This document shows positions 29,016 to 36,473 of a stretch of 64,000 nucleotides of DNA, in pieces. Positions within the stretch are counted from its first letter, which is position 1; each line of letters begins with the position of its first letter. This DNA comes from Gaiellasilicea sp963765705 (lineage in GTDB: Bacteria; Actinomycetota; Thermoleophilia; Gaiellales; Gaiellaceae). The notes beneath the pieces are model-generated. The model was not told where the DNA came from, did not search any database, and saw only the letters and a list, made by a program, of their open reading frames with translations. The DNA lies in NCBI GenBank assembly GCA_963765705.1, contig CAVXXJ010000006.1, positions 1 to 64,000 on the forward strand, written 5' to 3'. Both the position numbers and the translations under genes were made by a program.

Positions 29016-29038
29016 GGGCACGGGCTCTGCCCGTGTCC
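29016..29038. repeat. GC-rich hairpin in the lpdA downstream gap
   Basis: Arms 29016-29025 and 29029-29038 form a 10 bp stem with one G:U pair around a 3 nt loop. It lies just beyond the T-run of the lpdA terminator. Confidence 0.5.
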
Positions 29039-29047
29039 TTGCGCCAT

Positions 29048-29086
29048 AAAAAGCGAACCGCCCCCTCTGCGGCAAGGGGGCGGTTC
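29048..29086 (-). terminator. intrinsic terminator downstream of lpdA
   Basis: Perfect 11 bp arms (29055-29065 and 29076-29086, GAACCGCCCCC and its complement) are followed on the minus strand by GCTTTTT. This is the clearest rho-independent terminator in the window and ends the pdh-lpdA transcription direction. Confidence 0.85.
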
Positions 29087-29206
29087 TGGGAGAAAGGCGG
29101 GGCCGGCGGGCGGCACGGCCCCTATGTGGGGACGAGGGCACGTCCTTGGCTATAAAGATGCCACCTCCGGAAAAACCTTGCGCTACTTTCGAAAGTTTTT
29201 TTCAGG

Positions 29207-30613
29207 CTAGGCCTGAGCGGGGGTTTTCCGCTTGTTGGGCAGGTGGATCGCGCGGCCGAGCGCGACGAGGCCCGCCTCCTTGATCGCCTCGGAGAGCGTC
29301 GGGTGGGCGGCCATCCCGTCGGCGACGGTCTCGACCGTCGACTCGGCGTCGATCGCGACCGTGCCCGCCTCGATCAGGTCGGTCACGTGCGGCCCGACCA
29401 TCACGAGCCCGAGCAGCTCGCCGTACTTCGTCTCGTGGATCGACTTGACCCAGCCGACCGTCTCGGCCTGCATCACGGCGCGCGCGTTCGCGACCCAGGG
29501 GAAGACACCGACCGCGACGTCGTCGCCGTGCAGCTCGCGGGCCTGCGCCTCGGTCAGGCCCACACCGGCGATCTCGGGATCGGTGTAGATCGGCCGCGGC
29601 ACCGCGGGATTGTCGATCGTCGCCTCGTGGCCGCAGGCGTTCTCGGCGGCGACCTCGCCCTCGCGGAAGGCGGTGTGCGCCAGCTGCCAGTAGCCGGCGC
29701 AGTCGCCGACCGCGTAGATGTGCGGCACGGTCGTGCGCCGGTGCTCGTCGGTCGCGATTCCCTTGCGCTTGTCGAGCTCGACGCCGATCTCCTCGAGCCC
29801 GAGCCCCTCGACGAGCGGAGCACGGCCGACGCTGACGAGCATCAGCTCCGCCTCGACCGTCTCGCCGTCGCCGTAATGGACGGTCAGCTTGGAGCCGTCG
29901 TCGTCGACCTTCGTGCACTGCTTGCCGAGCTGGAGCGCGATCCCGCGCTTCCCGAACGCCTTCGCCAGCTCCTTCGCCGCGTCCGCGTCCTCCTGTGGGA
30001 TCAGCGTCGCGAGCATCTCGACGATCGTCACCTCGGAGCCGAAGCGCTGGAAGATCGACGCGAACTCGCAGCCGATGATCCCGCCGCCGAGAACGACCAG
30101 GCGCTTTGGGACCTCCGTCTGCGCGAGCAGTCCGGTCGAGTCGACGCAGCGGGGCGAGTCGAGCCCTTCGATCGGCGGCATGATCGGGAACGAGCCGGTA
30201 GCGACGATCGCCTGCTTGAAGGTGACGTCCTCCCCGCCCTCGACCGCGATCGTGTTCGCGTCCTTGAAGCGGCCCTTGCCCTTCACCCACTCGACGCCGT
30301 TCGCCTTGAAGAGGCCCGCGATCCCGCCCGTCATCTGCTTGACGACGCCGTTCTTCCACTCGACCGCCGTGCCGAAGTCGAGCTCCGGCTTCGAGACGTT
30401 GACGCCGAACTTGGCGAAGACCTCGTCGGCCTGGTGCAGCGCATGCGCGGTCTGGACCCACGCCTTCGTCGGGATGCACCCCACGCGCAGGCAGGTGCCG
30501 CCGAGCTCGGGCTCGAGCTCGATGCAGGCGGCCTTCACTCCCAGCTGGGCGGCGCGGATCGCTGCGGTGTACCCGCCGGGACCCCCGCCCAGAACGGCGA
30601 CGTCAACTTCCAT
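29207..30613 (-). CDS. lpdA: dihydrolipoyl dehydrogenase (E3)
   Basis: This 468-residue flavoprotein reoxidises the lipoyl group of E2 with NAD. It shows the FAD loop GGGPGGYTAA, the redox-active disulfide GGTCLRVGCIPTK, the NAD loop GGGIIGCEFASIF, the second FAD motif YAVGDCAGYWQLAH, and the C-terminal catalytic pair near AHPTLSE, where the usual HxHPTxxE is shortened to MAAHPTLSE. ATG 30613 follows a GAGGGAG Shine-Dalgarno. It lies downstream of pdhABC with a VOC and a GNAT gene between. Confidence 0.94.
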   Translation of the reverse strand: MEVDVAVLGGGPGGYTAAIRAAQLGVKAACIELEPELGGTCLRVGCIPTKAWVQTAHALHQADEVFAKFGVNVSKPELDFGTAVEWKNGVVKQMTGGIAGLFKANGVEWVKGKGRFKDANTIAVEGGEDVTFKQAIVATGSFPIMPPIEGLDSPRCVDSTGLLAQTEVPKRLVVLGGGIIGCEFASIFQRFGSEVTIVEMLATLIPQEDADAAKELAKAFGKRGIALQLGKQCTKVDDDGSKLTVHYGDGETVEAELMLVSVGRAPLVEGLGLEEIGVELDKRKGIATDEHRRTTVPHIYAVGDCAGYWQLAHTAFREGEVAAENACGHEATIDNPAVPRPIYTDPEIAGVGLTEAQARELHGDDVAVGVFPWVANARAVMQAETVGWVKSIHETKYGELLGLVMVGPHVTDLIEAGTVAIDAESTVETVADGMAAHPTLSEAIKEAGLVALGRAIHLPNKRKTPAQA

Positions 30614-30625
30614 CTCTCAGCTCCC

Positions 30626-31108
30626 TCAATTCGTAGTCGAATTCGATGCTAGCTCCGCGACCATCGTCCACGCCTCGTCGCCCTCGTCGACGACGGCGAA
30701 GCCGTGGCGCTCGTACAGCTTCCGCGCCGGGTTGCCCGGCTCGACGCTCAGGCTGAGCCGGTCATAGCCTGCCGTCTTCGCCTTCCCGATCAGGGCCTGC
30801 AGCAACTCGTCGCCGATTCCGTGCCCACGCTTGGACGGCACGACCGCGATCGCGAGCTCCGGCGTCGACTCGTCGACGAAGCCGTAGCCCGGCTCGGCGC
30901 CGCTGAAGACGCGGAACCAGGCCGCGCCGACCGGAAAGCCGTTCTCGAGCGCGATCACCGCCGTGTCGCCTGGCCTGCCCCACCCCCGCACGTAGCGGGA
31001 GACGAGCGACCCGGGGACGCGCTCGCGCCAGTAGTAGGCGTGGTGCAGCATGTCGCGGAGGAACCGGACGTCCTGCGTGCCGCCCCGTCGCAGCAGGACG
31101 TCGCTCAT
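30626..31108 (-). CDS. GNAT N-acetyltransferase
   Basis: This 160-residue single GNAT domain has motif A as SKRGHGIGDELLQALI and motif B around LSVEPGNPARKLYERHGF. The substrate is unknown. ATG 31108 overlaps the VOC gene stop (ATGA), so the two are translationally coupled. It lies between pdhC and lpdA with no obvious metabolic link. Confidence 0.85.
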   Translation of the reverse strand: MSDVLLRRGGTQDVRFLRDMLHHAYYWRERVPGSLVSRYVRGWGRPGDTAVIALENGFPVGAAWFRVFSGAEPGYGFVDESTPELAIAVVPSKRGHGIGDELLQALIGKAKTAGYDRLSLSVEPGNPARKLYERHGFAVVDEGDEAWTMVAELASNSTTN

Positions 31109-31440
31109 GCGTCGAGGGACTGAGCGAGCTGGATCCGGTTGCCGTCGGGGTCGAACACGTCCACGAGCCTGATCTGCCCGTGCAGCTCGAAGACGACGCC
31201 CACCTCGACGCCGGCTTCACGCAGGCGCTCGGCGTCACGCTTCACGTCTTCGACGTCGACGTGAGCGACGCCGCCGTCCTCGTCGGGCTCTCCCACCGCC
31301 AGTGCGATCTCCATGCCGCCGTGCGTCAGCCGCGACCAGCCCTCCTCGGAGTCGAGGAAAGCCTCCTCGAACCCGAGCGTGTCACGGTAGAAAGCGCGGG
31401 CTGCGTCGAGGTCGCGGACGCGATACCAGACCGTCGCCAT
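31105..31440 (-). CDS. VOC/glyoxalase family protein
   Basis: This 111-residue protein has one pair of beta-alpha-beta-beta-beta units of the vicinal oxygen chelate superfamily (VWYRVRDLDAARAFYRDTLGF; IRLVDVFDPDGNRIQL). Possible metal ligands are a Glu near residue 48 and acidic residues at the end; several canonical His positions are absent, so enzyme function is uncertain. ATG 31440 has its Shine-Dalgarno (GGAAGGGG) buried in the outer stem of a large hairpin at 31442-31605. Confidence 0.82.
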   Translation of the reverse strand: MATVWYRVRDLDAARAFYRDTLGFEEAFLDSEEGWSRLTHGGMEIALAVGEPDEDGGVAHVDVEDVKRDAERLREAGVEVGVVFELHGQIRLVDVFDPDGNRIQLAQSLDA

Positions 31441-31441
31441 C

Positions 31442-31605
31442 AGTGCCCCTTCCAGTGACGATCTCGCGTTTCTGGCGAGTGCCCGGGGCCGTCAGGCAAG
31501 GACGCAGGGAGCGCCGATCTGCAGGCAGATCGGCGCGACTGAGAACGCCGCCTGACGGTTCCGGGTGCCGCCAGAAATGCCCTGATTGTTGCTGGAAGGG
31601 GCACT
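31442..31605. repeat. 164 bp nested inverted repeat filling the pdhC-VOC gap
   Basis: Five stems nest in order: 31442-31455 with 31592-31605 (14 bp), 31469-31477 with 31569-31577 (9 bp), 31482-31486 with 31561-31565, 31489-31497 with 31550-31558 (9 bp), and an apical 31511-31520 with 31527-31536 (10 bp). The outer arm overlaps the pdhC stop at one end and carries the VOC gene's ribosome binding site at the other. It could be an RNA switch or a MITE-like element. Confidence 0.7.
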
Positions 31606-32932
31606 ACAGGGCCAGCGCGGGCTCTTCCAGGAGCTCCTTGACGGTGCGGAGGAACTCGGCCCCGTCGGCGCCGTCGACCGCCCTGTGGTCGCATGTGACC
31701 GTCATGCTCATCAACGGGCGCACCACGACCTGGCCCTCCCTGACGACCGGCTTCTCCTCGGTCGCGCCGACGGCGAGGATCGCGGCCTGCGGCGGGTTCA
31801 GCACGGCGATGAACTGCTCGATCCCGAACATGCCGAGGTTCGAGATCGTGAAGGTGCCGTCCTCCAGGTCCGCCCGCTGCAGCTTGCCGTCTCGCGCCCG
31901 GCCGACCACGTCCGCGCGGGCCGCGGCGATCTCCTGGATCGTGCGCCGGTCGGCGTCACGGATCACCGGCACGACGAGGCCGTTCGGGGCTGCGACGGCG
32001 ATACCGACGTGGGCGTACGGGAAGCGGAGGATCTTCTCGCCCGCGAAATGCGCGTTCACGGCCGGATGGCGCACGAGCGCCGCGGCACACACCTTGGTCA
32101 AGAGGTCGCTGACCGTCGGCTTCGTCTCACCTTCCTGCAAGCGCGCAACGAGCCGCTCGCGCAGCTCGAGCGCGCGCGTCATGTCGACCGAGACGGTGAG
32201 CTGGAAGACCGGCGCCTGCCAGGCCTCTGTGAGTCGGCGGGCGATCGTCTTGCGCGTCGAGGTGAGCTCGATCTCCTCGACCTCGCCGGCGGCGGCTGCG
32301 GGAGCGGCGGCCGCCGCGGGAGCCGCCGTGGGCTCCGCGATCACGCCACGCTCGACGTCCTCGGCGACGATCCGGCCTTCGGGGCCGCTGCCCTGCAGCT
32401 GCGCGATGTCGATGCCCTTCTCGCGCGCGAGCCTGCGTGCGAGCGGAGACGCCTTGACGCGGCCGTCCGGACGCACCGGCGCGTCCGTGACCGCGGCCGT
32501 CTCGGCCTGAGCGGTCGCGGCAGCGGCCTGCCGGCCGCGCTCCCGCTCGTCGTCCATCTCGTCGGCAGGCGAGCCCTCTTCCTCGGGGTGCTCGTCCGGC
32601 TCGGCGGCGTCGTCGGACTCGGCCTCCGGCGCCTCCTTCTCTTCCTCCTGCTCGTCCTGCTCGGCAGGCTTGCCGTTCCCGGACGGGACGTCCTCGCCCT
32701 CCTTGCCGATGAACGCGATCGTCTTGCCGACCTCGACCTCGCCGGAGTCGACGACGATCTTCAGCAGGACGCCGTCGGCCTCGGCCTCGACTTCCTGGGT
32801 GACCTTGTCGGTGTCGAGCTCGTAGAGAGGCTCGCGCTTCTTGACCGCTTCCCCCTCGCCCTTCAGCCACTTGACGATCGTGCCGGACTCCATGCCCTGG
32901 CCCAGCCGCGGGAGCTTGACCTCGGTCGCCAT
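31604..32932 (-). CDS. pdhC: 2-oxoacid dehydrogenase E2 (dihydrolipoyl acyltransferase)
   Basis: This 442-residue E2 core has one N-terminal lipoyl domain (about 1-75, with lipoyl lysine in YELDTDKVTQEV), a long Glu/Asp-rich linker (about 85-135), a peripheral subunit-binding domain (about 155-190, KASPLARRLAREKGID) and the acyltransferase domain ending in the catalytic DHRAVDGADG motif. It is consistent with pyruvate, acetoin or branched-chain dehydrogenase complexes. ATG 32932 overlaps the pdhB stop by 1 nt. Confidence 0.92.
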   Translation of the reverse strand: MATEVKLPRLGQGMESGTIVKWLKGEGEAVKKREPLYELDTDKVTQEVEAEADGVLLKIVVDSGEVEVGKTIAFIGKEGEDVPSGNGKPAEQDEQEEEKEAPEAESDDAAEPDEHPEEEGSPADEMDDERERGRQAAAATAQAETAAVTDAPVRPDGRVKASPLARRLAREKGIDIAQLQGSGPEGRIVAEDVERGVIAEPTAAPAAAAAPAAAAGEVEEIELTSTRKTIARRLTEAWQAPVFQLTVSVDMTRALELRERLVARLQEGETKPTVSDLLTKVCAAALVRHPAVNAHFAGEKILRFPYAHVGIAVAAPNGLVVPVIRDADRRTIQEIAAARADVVGRARDGKLQRADLEDGTFTISNLGMFGIEQFIAVLNPPQAAILAVGATEEKPVVREGQVVVRPLMSMTVTCDHRAVDGADGAEFLRTVKELLEEPALAL

Positions 32933-33912
32933 CAGCTTCTCGCGACGGTCCGTTTCACGGCCTCGAGCACGTCCGCGGCGTGCGGGACGACCCACTGCTC
33001 CATCGCCGGCGCGAACGGGAGCGGCCCGAACTTCGCACCCACACGCTCGACCGGCGCGTCGAGATAGTCGAAGGCGCCGTGCTGGATCACCGCAGTGAGC
33101 TCGGCGCCGAAGCCGCCGCGCGTGACCGCTTCGTGGGCGGTGACGGCGCGCGTCGTCTTCCTCACGGACTCGATGATCGTCTCCTCGTCGAGCGGCAGCA
33201 GCGTCCGCGGGTCGACGACCTCGACGGAGATGCCGTCCTTCTCCGCCTCCTCGGCCGCCTGCATCGCCTCGGGAACCATCCGCCCGATCGCGACGACGGT
33301 CACGTCGGAGCCCTCGCGCATCACGCGCGCCTTGCCGAGCGGGATCGGCTCGATCTCGTCCGGCACCGGGCCTTTCAGCGGATAGAGCAGCCGGTGCTCG
33401 AAGAAGATGACGGTGTTGTCGTCGTAGATCGAGCTCCACAGCAGCCCACGCACGTCCTCCGGCGTCGAGGGATAGACGACCTTGAGGCCGGGCACGTGTA
33501 CGAACCACGACTCGAGCTGCTGCGCGTGCTGCGCGCCCGGGCTCCAGCCGGCGCCGCCCTGGGTGCGGATCGTCAGCGGCACCTTCACCTGGCCGCCCGA
33601 CATCGTCCGGTGCTTCGCAGCCTGGTTGACCAGCTGCTCCATCGAGAGGGTCAGGAAGTCCTGGTACATGATCTCGACGACCGGGCGCATGCCCTGCATC
33701 GCAGCGCCGATGCCGGTGCCGACGATCGCCATCTCGGAGATCGGGGTGTTACGGACGCGCTCGGGCCCGAACTCCGCGAGCATCCCCTGCGTGACACCCA
33801 TCGAGCCGCCCATCTCGGCGATGTCCTCGCCCATGATGAAGACGTCGTCGTCTGCGCGCATCGCGCTCGACAGCGCGTCGCGGACCGCCTCCCGGTAGGT
33901 CAGCTCAGGCAT
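32932..33912 (-). CDS. pdhB: 2-oxoacid dehydrogenase E1 beta subunit
   Basis: This 326-residue E1 beta subunit is full length. It shows TYREAVRDAL at the start, the thiamine-site glutamate region GEDIAEMGG, the K+-binding and interface segments (NTPISEMAIVG, YQDFLTLSMEQLVNQAAK) and the C-terminal HEAVTRGGFGAE. It overlaps pdhA by 8 nt and pdhC by 1 nt. With pdhA it makes the heterotetrameric decarboxylase. Pyruvate or acetoin is the likely substrate; the sequence alone does not decide. Confidence 0.93.
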   Translation of the reverse strand: MPELTYREAVRDALSSAMRADDDVFIMGEDIAEMGGSMGVTQGMLAEFGPERVRNTPISEMAIVGTGIGAAMQGMRPVVEIMYQDFLTLSMEQLVNQAAKHRTMSGGQVKVPLTIRTQGGAGWSPGAQHAQQLESWFVHVPGLKVVYPSTPEDVRGLLWSSIYDDNTVIFFEHRLLYPLKGPVPDEIEPIPLGKARVMREGSDVTVVAIGRMVPEAMQAAEEAEKDGISVEVVDPRTLLPLDEETIIESVRKTTRAVTAHEAVTRGGFGAELTAVIQHGAFDYLDAPVERVGAKFGPLPFAPAMEQWVVPHAADVLEAVKRTVARS

Positions 33913-34900
33913 ACACGTACTTGAGGGCGTCCTCGGGCTTCGGGTCGGTGCCTGCCTTCGCGAAATCGACCGACCCCTCGACGATCGCCTCGATCTCGGT
34001 CTCGAGCGCCTCGAGCTCCTCGTCGGAGAGCTCGAGCCGCGCGCGCAGCAGCTCGATCGGATCCTTCGTCTCGCGCAGCTCGTTGAGCTCGTCCTTCTCG
34101 CGGTAGACCTGCGGATCGCCGATGTAGTGGCCGACGAGCCGGTACGTGCGGACGTTGAGGAAGACCGGCCCCTGGCCAGAGACGGCGTACTCGCGAGCTT
34201 CGCGGGTCGCCTCGTAGACAGCTTCGACGTCCTGGCCGTCGACGTCGATCGAGCGCATGCCGAACGCGACGGCGCGCTGTGAGAAGTCCTCGATCGGCGA
34301 GTGCTGCGAGATCGGCGTCGACTCGGCCCAGCCGTTCATCTCCAGCACGAAGAGCGCCGGCACCTTCCACAGCTGGGCGAGGTTGAGCGACTCGTGGAAC
34401 GTGCCCGTGTTCGTGGCCCCGTCGCCGAAGAAGGCGACGCCGACCCGCGGCTGCTTGCGGAACTTGAACGAGAGCGCGGCGCCGGTGATCGCAGGGAAGC
34501 CGCCGCCGACGACCGCGTTCGCTCCCAGGTTCCCCTTCTCGACGTCGTAGAGGTGCATCGAGCCGCCGTAGCCGTGCGAGCAGCCCTCGAGCTTCCCGTA
34601 GAGCTCCGCCATCACGGCGTTCACGTGCGTGCCCTTGGCGATCGTGTGCCCGTGCGCGCGATGCGTCGACGCGATCACGTCGTCCGGCTCGAGCGCCGCG
34701 CACACACCGGAGGCGACAGCCTCCTGCCCGATGCAGACGTGGAGGAAGCCCGGCAGCTCCCCGGCCCGGAACCGCTCCTCGACCTTCTCCTCGAAGCGGC
34801 GGATCAGCAGCATCTCGCGGAAGAGCTCACGCAGGCGCTCGTCCGAGAGCACCTCGTTTCCGCGCGGCATCTTCTCGACCTTCGCCATTGCGGGCTTCAT
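33905..34900 (-). CDS. pdhA: 2-oxoacid dehydrogenase E1 alpha subunit
   Basis: This 331-residue subunit holds the thiamine diphosphate motif GDGATNTGTFHESLNLAQLWKVPALFVLEMN and the phosphorylation-loop-like region (STPISQHSPIEDFSQRA). It begins the pdhABC operon. ATG 34900 is annotated, but a second ATG (34888) lies 10 nt beyond a CATAAT box and could be used. It is divergent from the gene at 34915 with only 14 bp between start codons, and the two -10 boxes overlap. Confidence 0.92.
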   Translation of the reverse strand: MKPAMAKVEKMPRGNEVLSDERLRELFREMLLIRRFEEKVEERFRAGELPGFLHVCIGQEAVASGVCAALEPDDVIASTHRAHGHTIAKGTHVNAVMAELYGKLEGCSHGYGGSMHLYDVEKGNLGANAVVGGGFPAITGAALSFKFRKQPRVGVAFFGDGATNTGTFHESLNLAQLWKVPALFVLEMNGWAESTPISQHSPIEDFSQRAVAFGMRSIDVDGQDVEAVYEATREAREYAVSGQGPVFLNVRTYRLVGHYIGDPQVYREKDELNELRETKDPIELLRARLELSDEELEALETEIEAIVEGSVDFAKAGTDPKPEDALKYVYA

Positions 34901-34906
34901 TATGCT
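34901..34906 (+). promoter_or_regulatory. leaderless -10 box TATGCT
   Basis: TATGCT ends 8 nt before ATG 34915 and overlaps a minus-strand CATAAT that may serve pdhA. Confidence 0.55.
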
Positions 34907-34914
34907 GACGCCGC

Positions 34915-35556
34915 ATGGGGCTGGTGAAGCAGTGGCGACACCTCGGATCCGAACTGCCCGTGGGCTGGGCGGAGGCTCGCTTCGCGCTCACGGTGCCACG
35001 GCCCGACGATCGGGAGCGCGCGGCGTTCCTGCTCAGTCCCGCGAGCCCCAGCCTGGCGGGTGACACGTTCCGCTTCGCCGTCCGCAAGACGGGCGGGACG
35101 ATCGGACCCGACCAGTGCACCAAGCTACTCCGCAAGCTCGACACAGAACGACTCCGCGGCACGCTGACTCTGCTCGAGACGGTCCGTGGCGAGCACCGCG
35201 AGGAGTCGCCGAACGTGGTGCTCGCAGACGCGTGGGCAGCGGCGGTCGCTGCGCTGCCGCCCGACTGGAGCGACCTGTACTGCGAACTCGAGCTCGATTC
35301 GAGCGACTACCTCCAGCGGGCCGCGTTGCTTCTGGCTCCGATCAACCCCGCACGCGTGCCGGACCGCAGCGCCTTCCGCTTTCGCGTCGCTCACAGCTTC
35401 GGGTACGGCGCCTCGCCACAGATGACCGGACGCTGCCTCGAGCGGGTCGACACGGAGGGCGTCACGGGCAAGCTCACGATCCTCCACGCACTCTCGGACA
35501 CGCACAACGTCGCCACGCAGGGGCCTGTCTGGCGGGTCGCCGGCAAAGCGGTCTAG
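34915..35556 (+). CDS. uncharacterised protein with two internal repeats
   Basis: I do not recognise this 213-residue protein. It contains a clear duplication: residues about 15-88 and about 113-192 share the order LPxxWx, an ERAA/QRAA-FLL/LLLxP segment, FRFxV, a GxSPQMT/GPDQCT-like stretch, a LxRxDTEx turn and a GxLTxLxxL end. There is no signal peptide or membrane helix, so it is cytoplasmic. It reads like a two-domain alpha-beta ligand-binding or structural protein. ATG 34915 is leaderless. Confidence 0.75.
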   Translation: MGLVKQWRHLGSELPVGWAEARFALTVPRPDDRERAAFLLSPASPSLAGDTFRFAVRKTGGTIGPDQCTKLLRKLDTERLRGTLTLLETVRGEHREESPNVVLADAWAAAVAALPPDWSDLYCELELDSSDYLQRAALLLAPINPARVPDRSAFRFRVAHSFGYGASPQMTGRCLERVDTEGVTGKLTILHALSDTHNVATQGPVWRVAGKAV

Positions 35557-35573
35557 AAACCGCAGCCGCGGGG

Positions 35574-35579
35574 TACTCT
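35574..35579 (+). promoter_or_regulatory. leaderless -10 box TACTCT
   Basis: TACTCT ends 6 nt before GTG 35586. Confidence 0.5.
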
Positions 35580-35585
35580 GGCGGC

Positions 35586-35786
35586 GTGAACGGCGATCCC
35601 ATCTCCTGGTTGATGGTCGAGCCCGGCTGGACGGTCGTGAACGCGCACGGCGAGAAGGTCGGCAAGGTCGACGAGGTGCTCGGCGACGAGCAGATCGACA
35701 TCTTCCACGGGCTGGTCGTCGGCGGCCAGGAGATCCTGGCCGACCGGGTTGCCGAGATCGTCGAGGGCGAAGTCCGGATTCGCTAG
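35586..35786 (+). CDS. small PRC-barrel-like protein (DUF2171-like)
   Basis: This 66-residue protein has the beta-rich layout of a PRC barrel half: a short lead, VEPGWTVVNAHGEKVGKVDEVLGDE, then HGLVVGGQEILADRVAEIVEGEVRI. PRC-barrel proteins bind RNA or act as scaffolds. The start is GTG 35586 with a -10 box 6 nt upstream; a longer frame back to 35115 is a shadow of the previous gene. The stop shares CTAG with argR. Confidence 0.75.
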   Translation: MNGDPISWLMVEPGWTVVNAHGEKVGKVDEVLGDEQIDIFHGLVVGGQEILADRVAEIVEGEVRIR

Positions 35787-36244
35787 GCCAGCTCGTCCGC
35801 GAGCGTGCGGGCGGCGGCGGCCGAGCTCGCGACCACGAGGCACGTGTCGTCTCCTGCGATCGTGCCGACGATCAGCGGATGCCCGATCCGGTCGAGCGCA
35901 CGCGCGATCGCCGGCGCGGCGCCGATCTCCGAGCGGATCACGACCAGGTTCTGCGCCGCGGTGACGCGCCGGCCGAACTGCTCGAGGATGGACGCCAGCG
36001 CGGCCGCCGGATCGGAGCGCCTGCCGCCCGGGACCGCATATCTCGCCCGGCCGAGCTCGTCGTGCAACTTCTCGATCCCGAGCTCGCGGAGGTCACGCGA
36101 GAGCGTCGCCTGCGTGACCGCACAGCCCGCGGCGGCGAGCGCTTCTCGCAACTCCAGCTGGGTGCCGACGCGGCGGCGTCCGATCACGCTCTCGATCAGA
36201 CGCAGCCGCTCCTGCTTCGGCAGCGGTCGGGCGTCGGTATGCAT
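35783..36244 (-). CDS. argR: arginine repressor ArgR
   Basis: ArgR (153 residues) has the winged-helix DNA-binding domain (QERLRLIESVIGRRRVGTQLELREALAAAG... QATLSRDLRELG) and the C-terminal arginine-binding hexamerisation domain with the GTIAGDDTCLV motif. The start is ATG 36244, inside an ARG-box-like palindrome, implying autoregulation. No arginine biosynthesis gene is in the window. A longer open frame upstream is not ArgR. Confidence 0.93.
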   Translation of the reverse strand: MHTDARPLPKQERLRLIESVIGRRRVGTQLELREALAAAGCAVTQATLSRDLRELGIEKLHDELGRARYAVPGGRRSDPAAALASILEQFGRRVTAAQNLVVIRSEIGAAPAIARALDRIGHPLIVGTIAGDDTCLVVASSAAAARTLADELA

Positions 36245-36255
36245 CGTGCTGCATA
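36238..36255. promoter_or_regulatory. ARG-box-like palindrome over the argR start
   Basis: TATGCA and TGCATA flank 6 nt (TCGTGC). ArgR operators in many bacteria are inverted repeats rich in TGCAT/ATGCA-like halves, so this is a plausible autoregulatory site. It also abuts a + strand TAACCT box (36254-36259) for the gene at 36300. Confidence 0.5.
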
Positions 36256-36257
36256 AC

Positions 36258-36297
36258 CTTCCAGGTTTGCCGGTCCTCCGGGCAGGCAACCTGGAAG
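36258..36297 (+). repeat. hairpin in leader of small gene at 36300
   Basis: Perfect 10 bp arms CTTCCAGGTT and AACCTGGAAG end 2 nt before ATG 36300. The 3' arm contains GGAAG, so the hairpin would hide the ribosome binding site. Confidence 0.55.
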
Positions 36298-36299
36298 CC

Positions 36300-36473
36300 A
36301 TGTCGACGTCGACGCCCCAGGTGCCGAAAGCACCGTCCGGCCCACAGCACTCTCCGCCGAAGAAGCCTCGGTCGAAGCCGAGTCCGCTCCTCGTCGCCGG
36401 GGCCGCATTCGGCGTCGGCACGTTGCTCGCGAAGATCATCGACTGGAGAGGCCATGCCCACCCGCGCCGCTGA
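36300..36473 (+). CDS. small hypothetical protein with one hydrophobic segment
   Basis: This 57-residue protein has a proline- and lysine-rich start (PKAPSGPQHSPPKKPRSKPS) then a hydrophobic stretch (LLVAGAAFGVGTLLAKIID) that may enter the membrane, and ends in RGHAHPRR. I do not recognise it. It overlaps the next gene by 20 nt, so the four genes 36300-37950 probably form one unit. Confidence 0.6.
   Translation: MSTSTPQVPKAPSGPQHSPPKKPRSKPSPLLVAGAAFGVGTLLAKIIDWRGHAHPRR

Noticed and set aside
28890..29206. tRNA, tmRNA or RNase P in the stem-loop gap
   Set aside because: I looked for a cloverleaf, a GGTTCGA T-arm with acceptor pairing and the RNase P GAGGAAAGTCC element; none fits. A GGGTTCGAGC at about 28967 lacks the rest of a tRNA.
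31604..33508. E2 frame extended upstream through pdhB
   Set aside because: The E2 lipoyl domain begins at ATG 32932; the upstream part is a shadow of pdhB.
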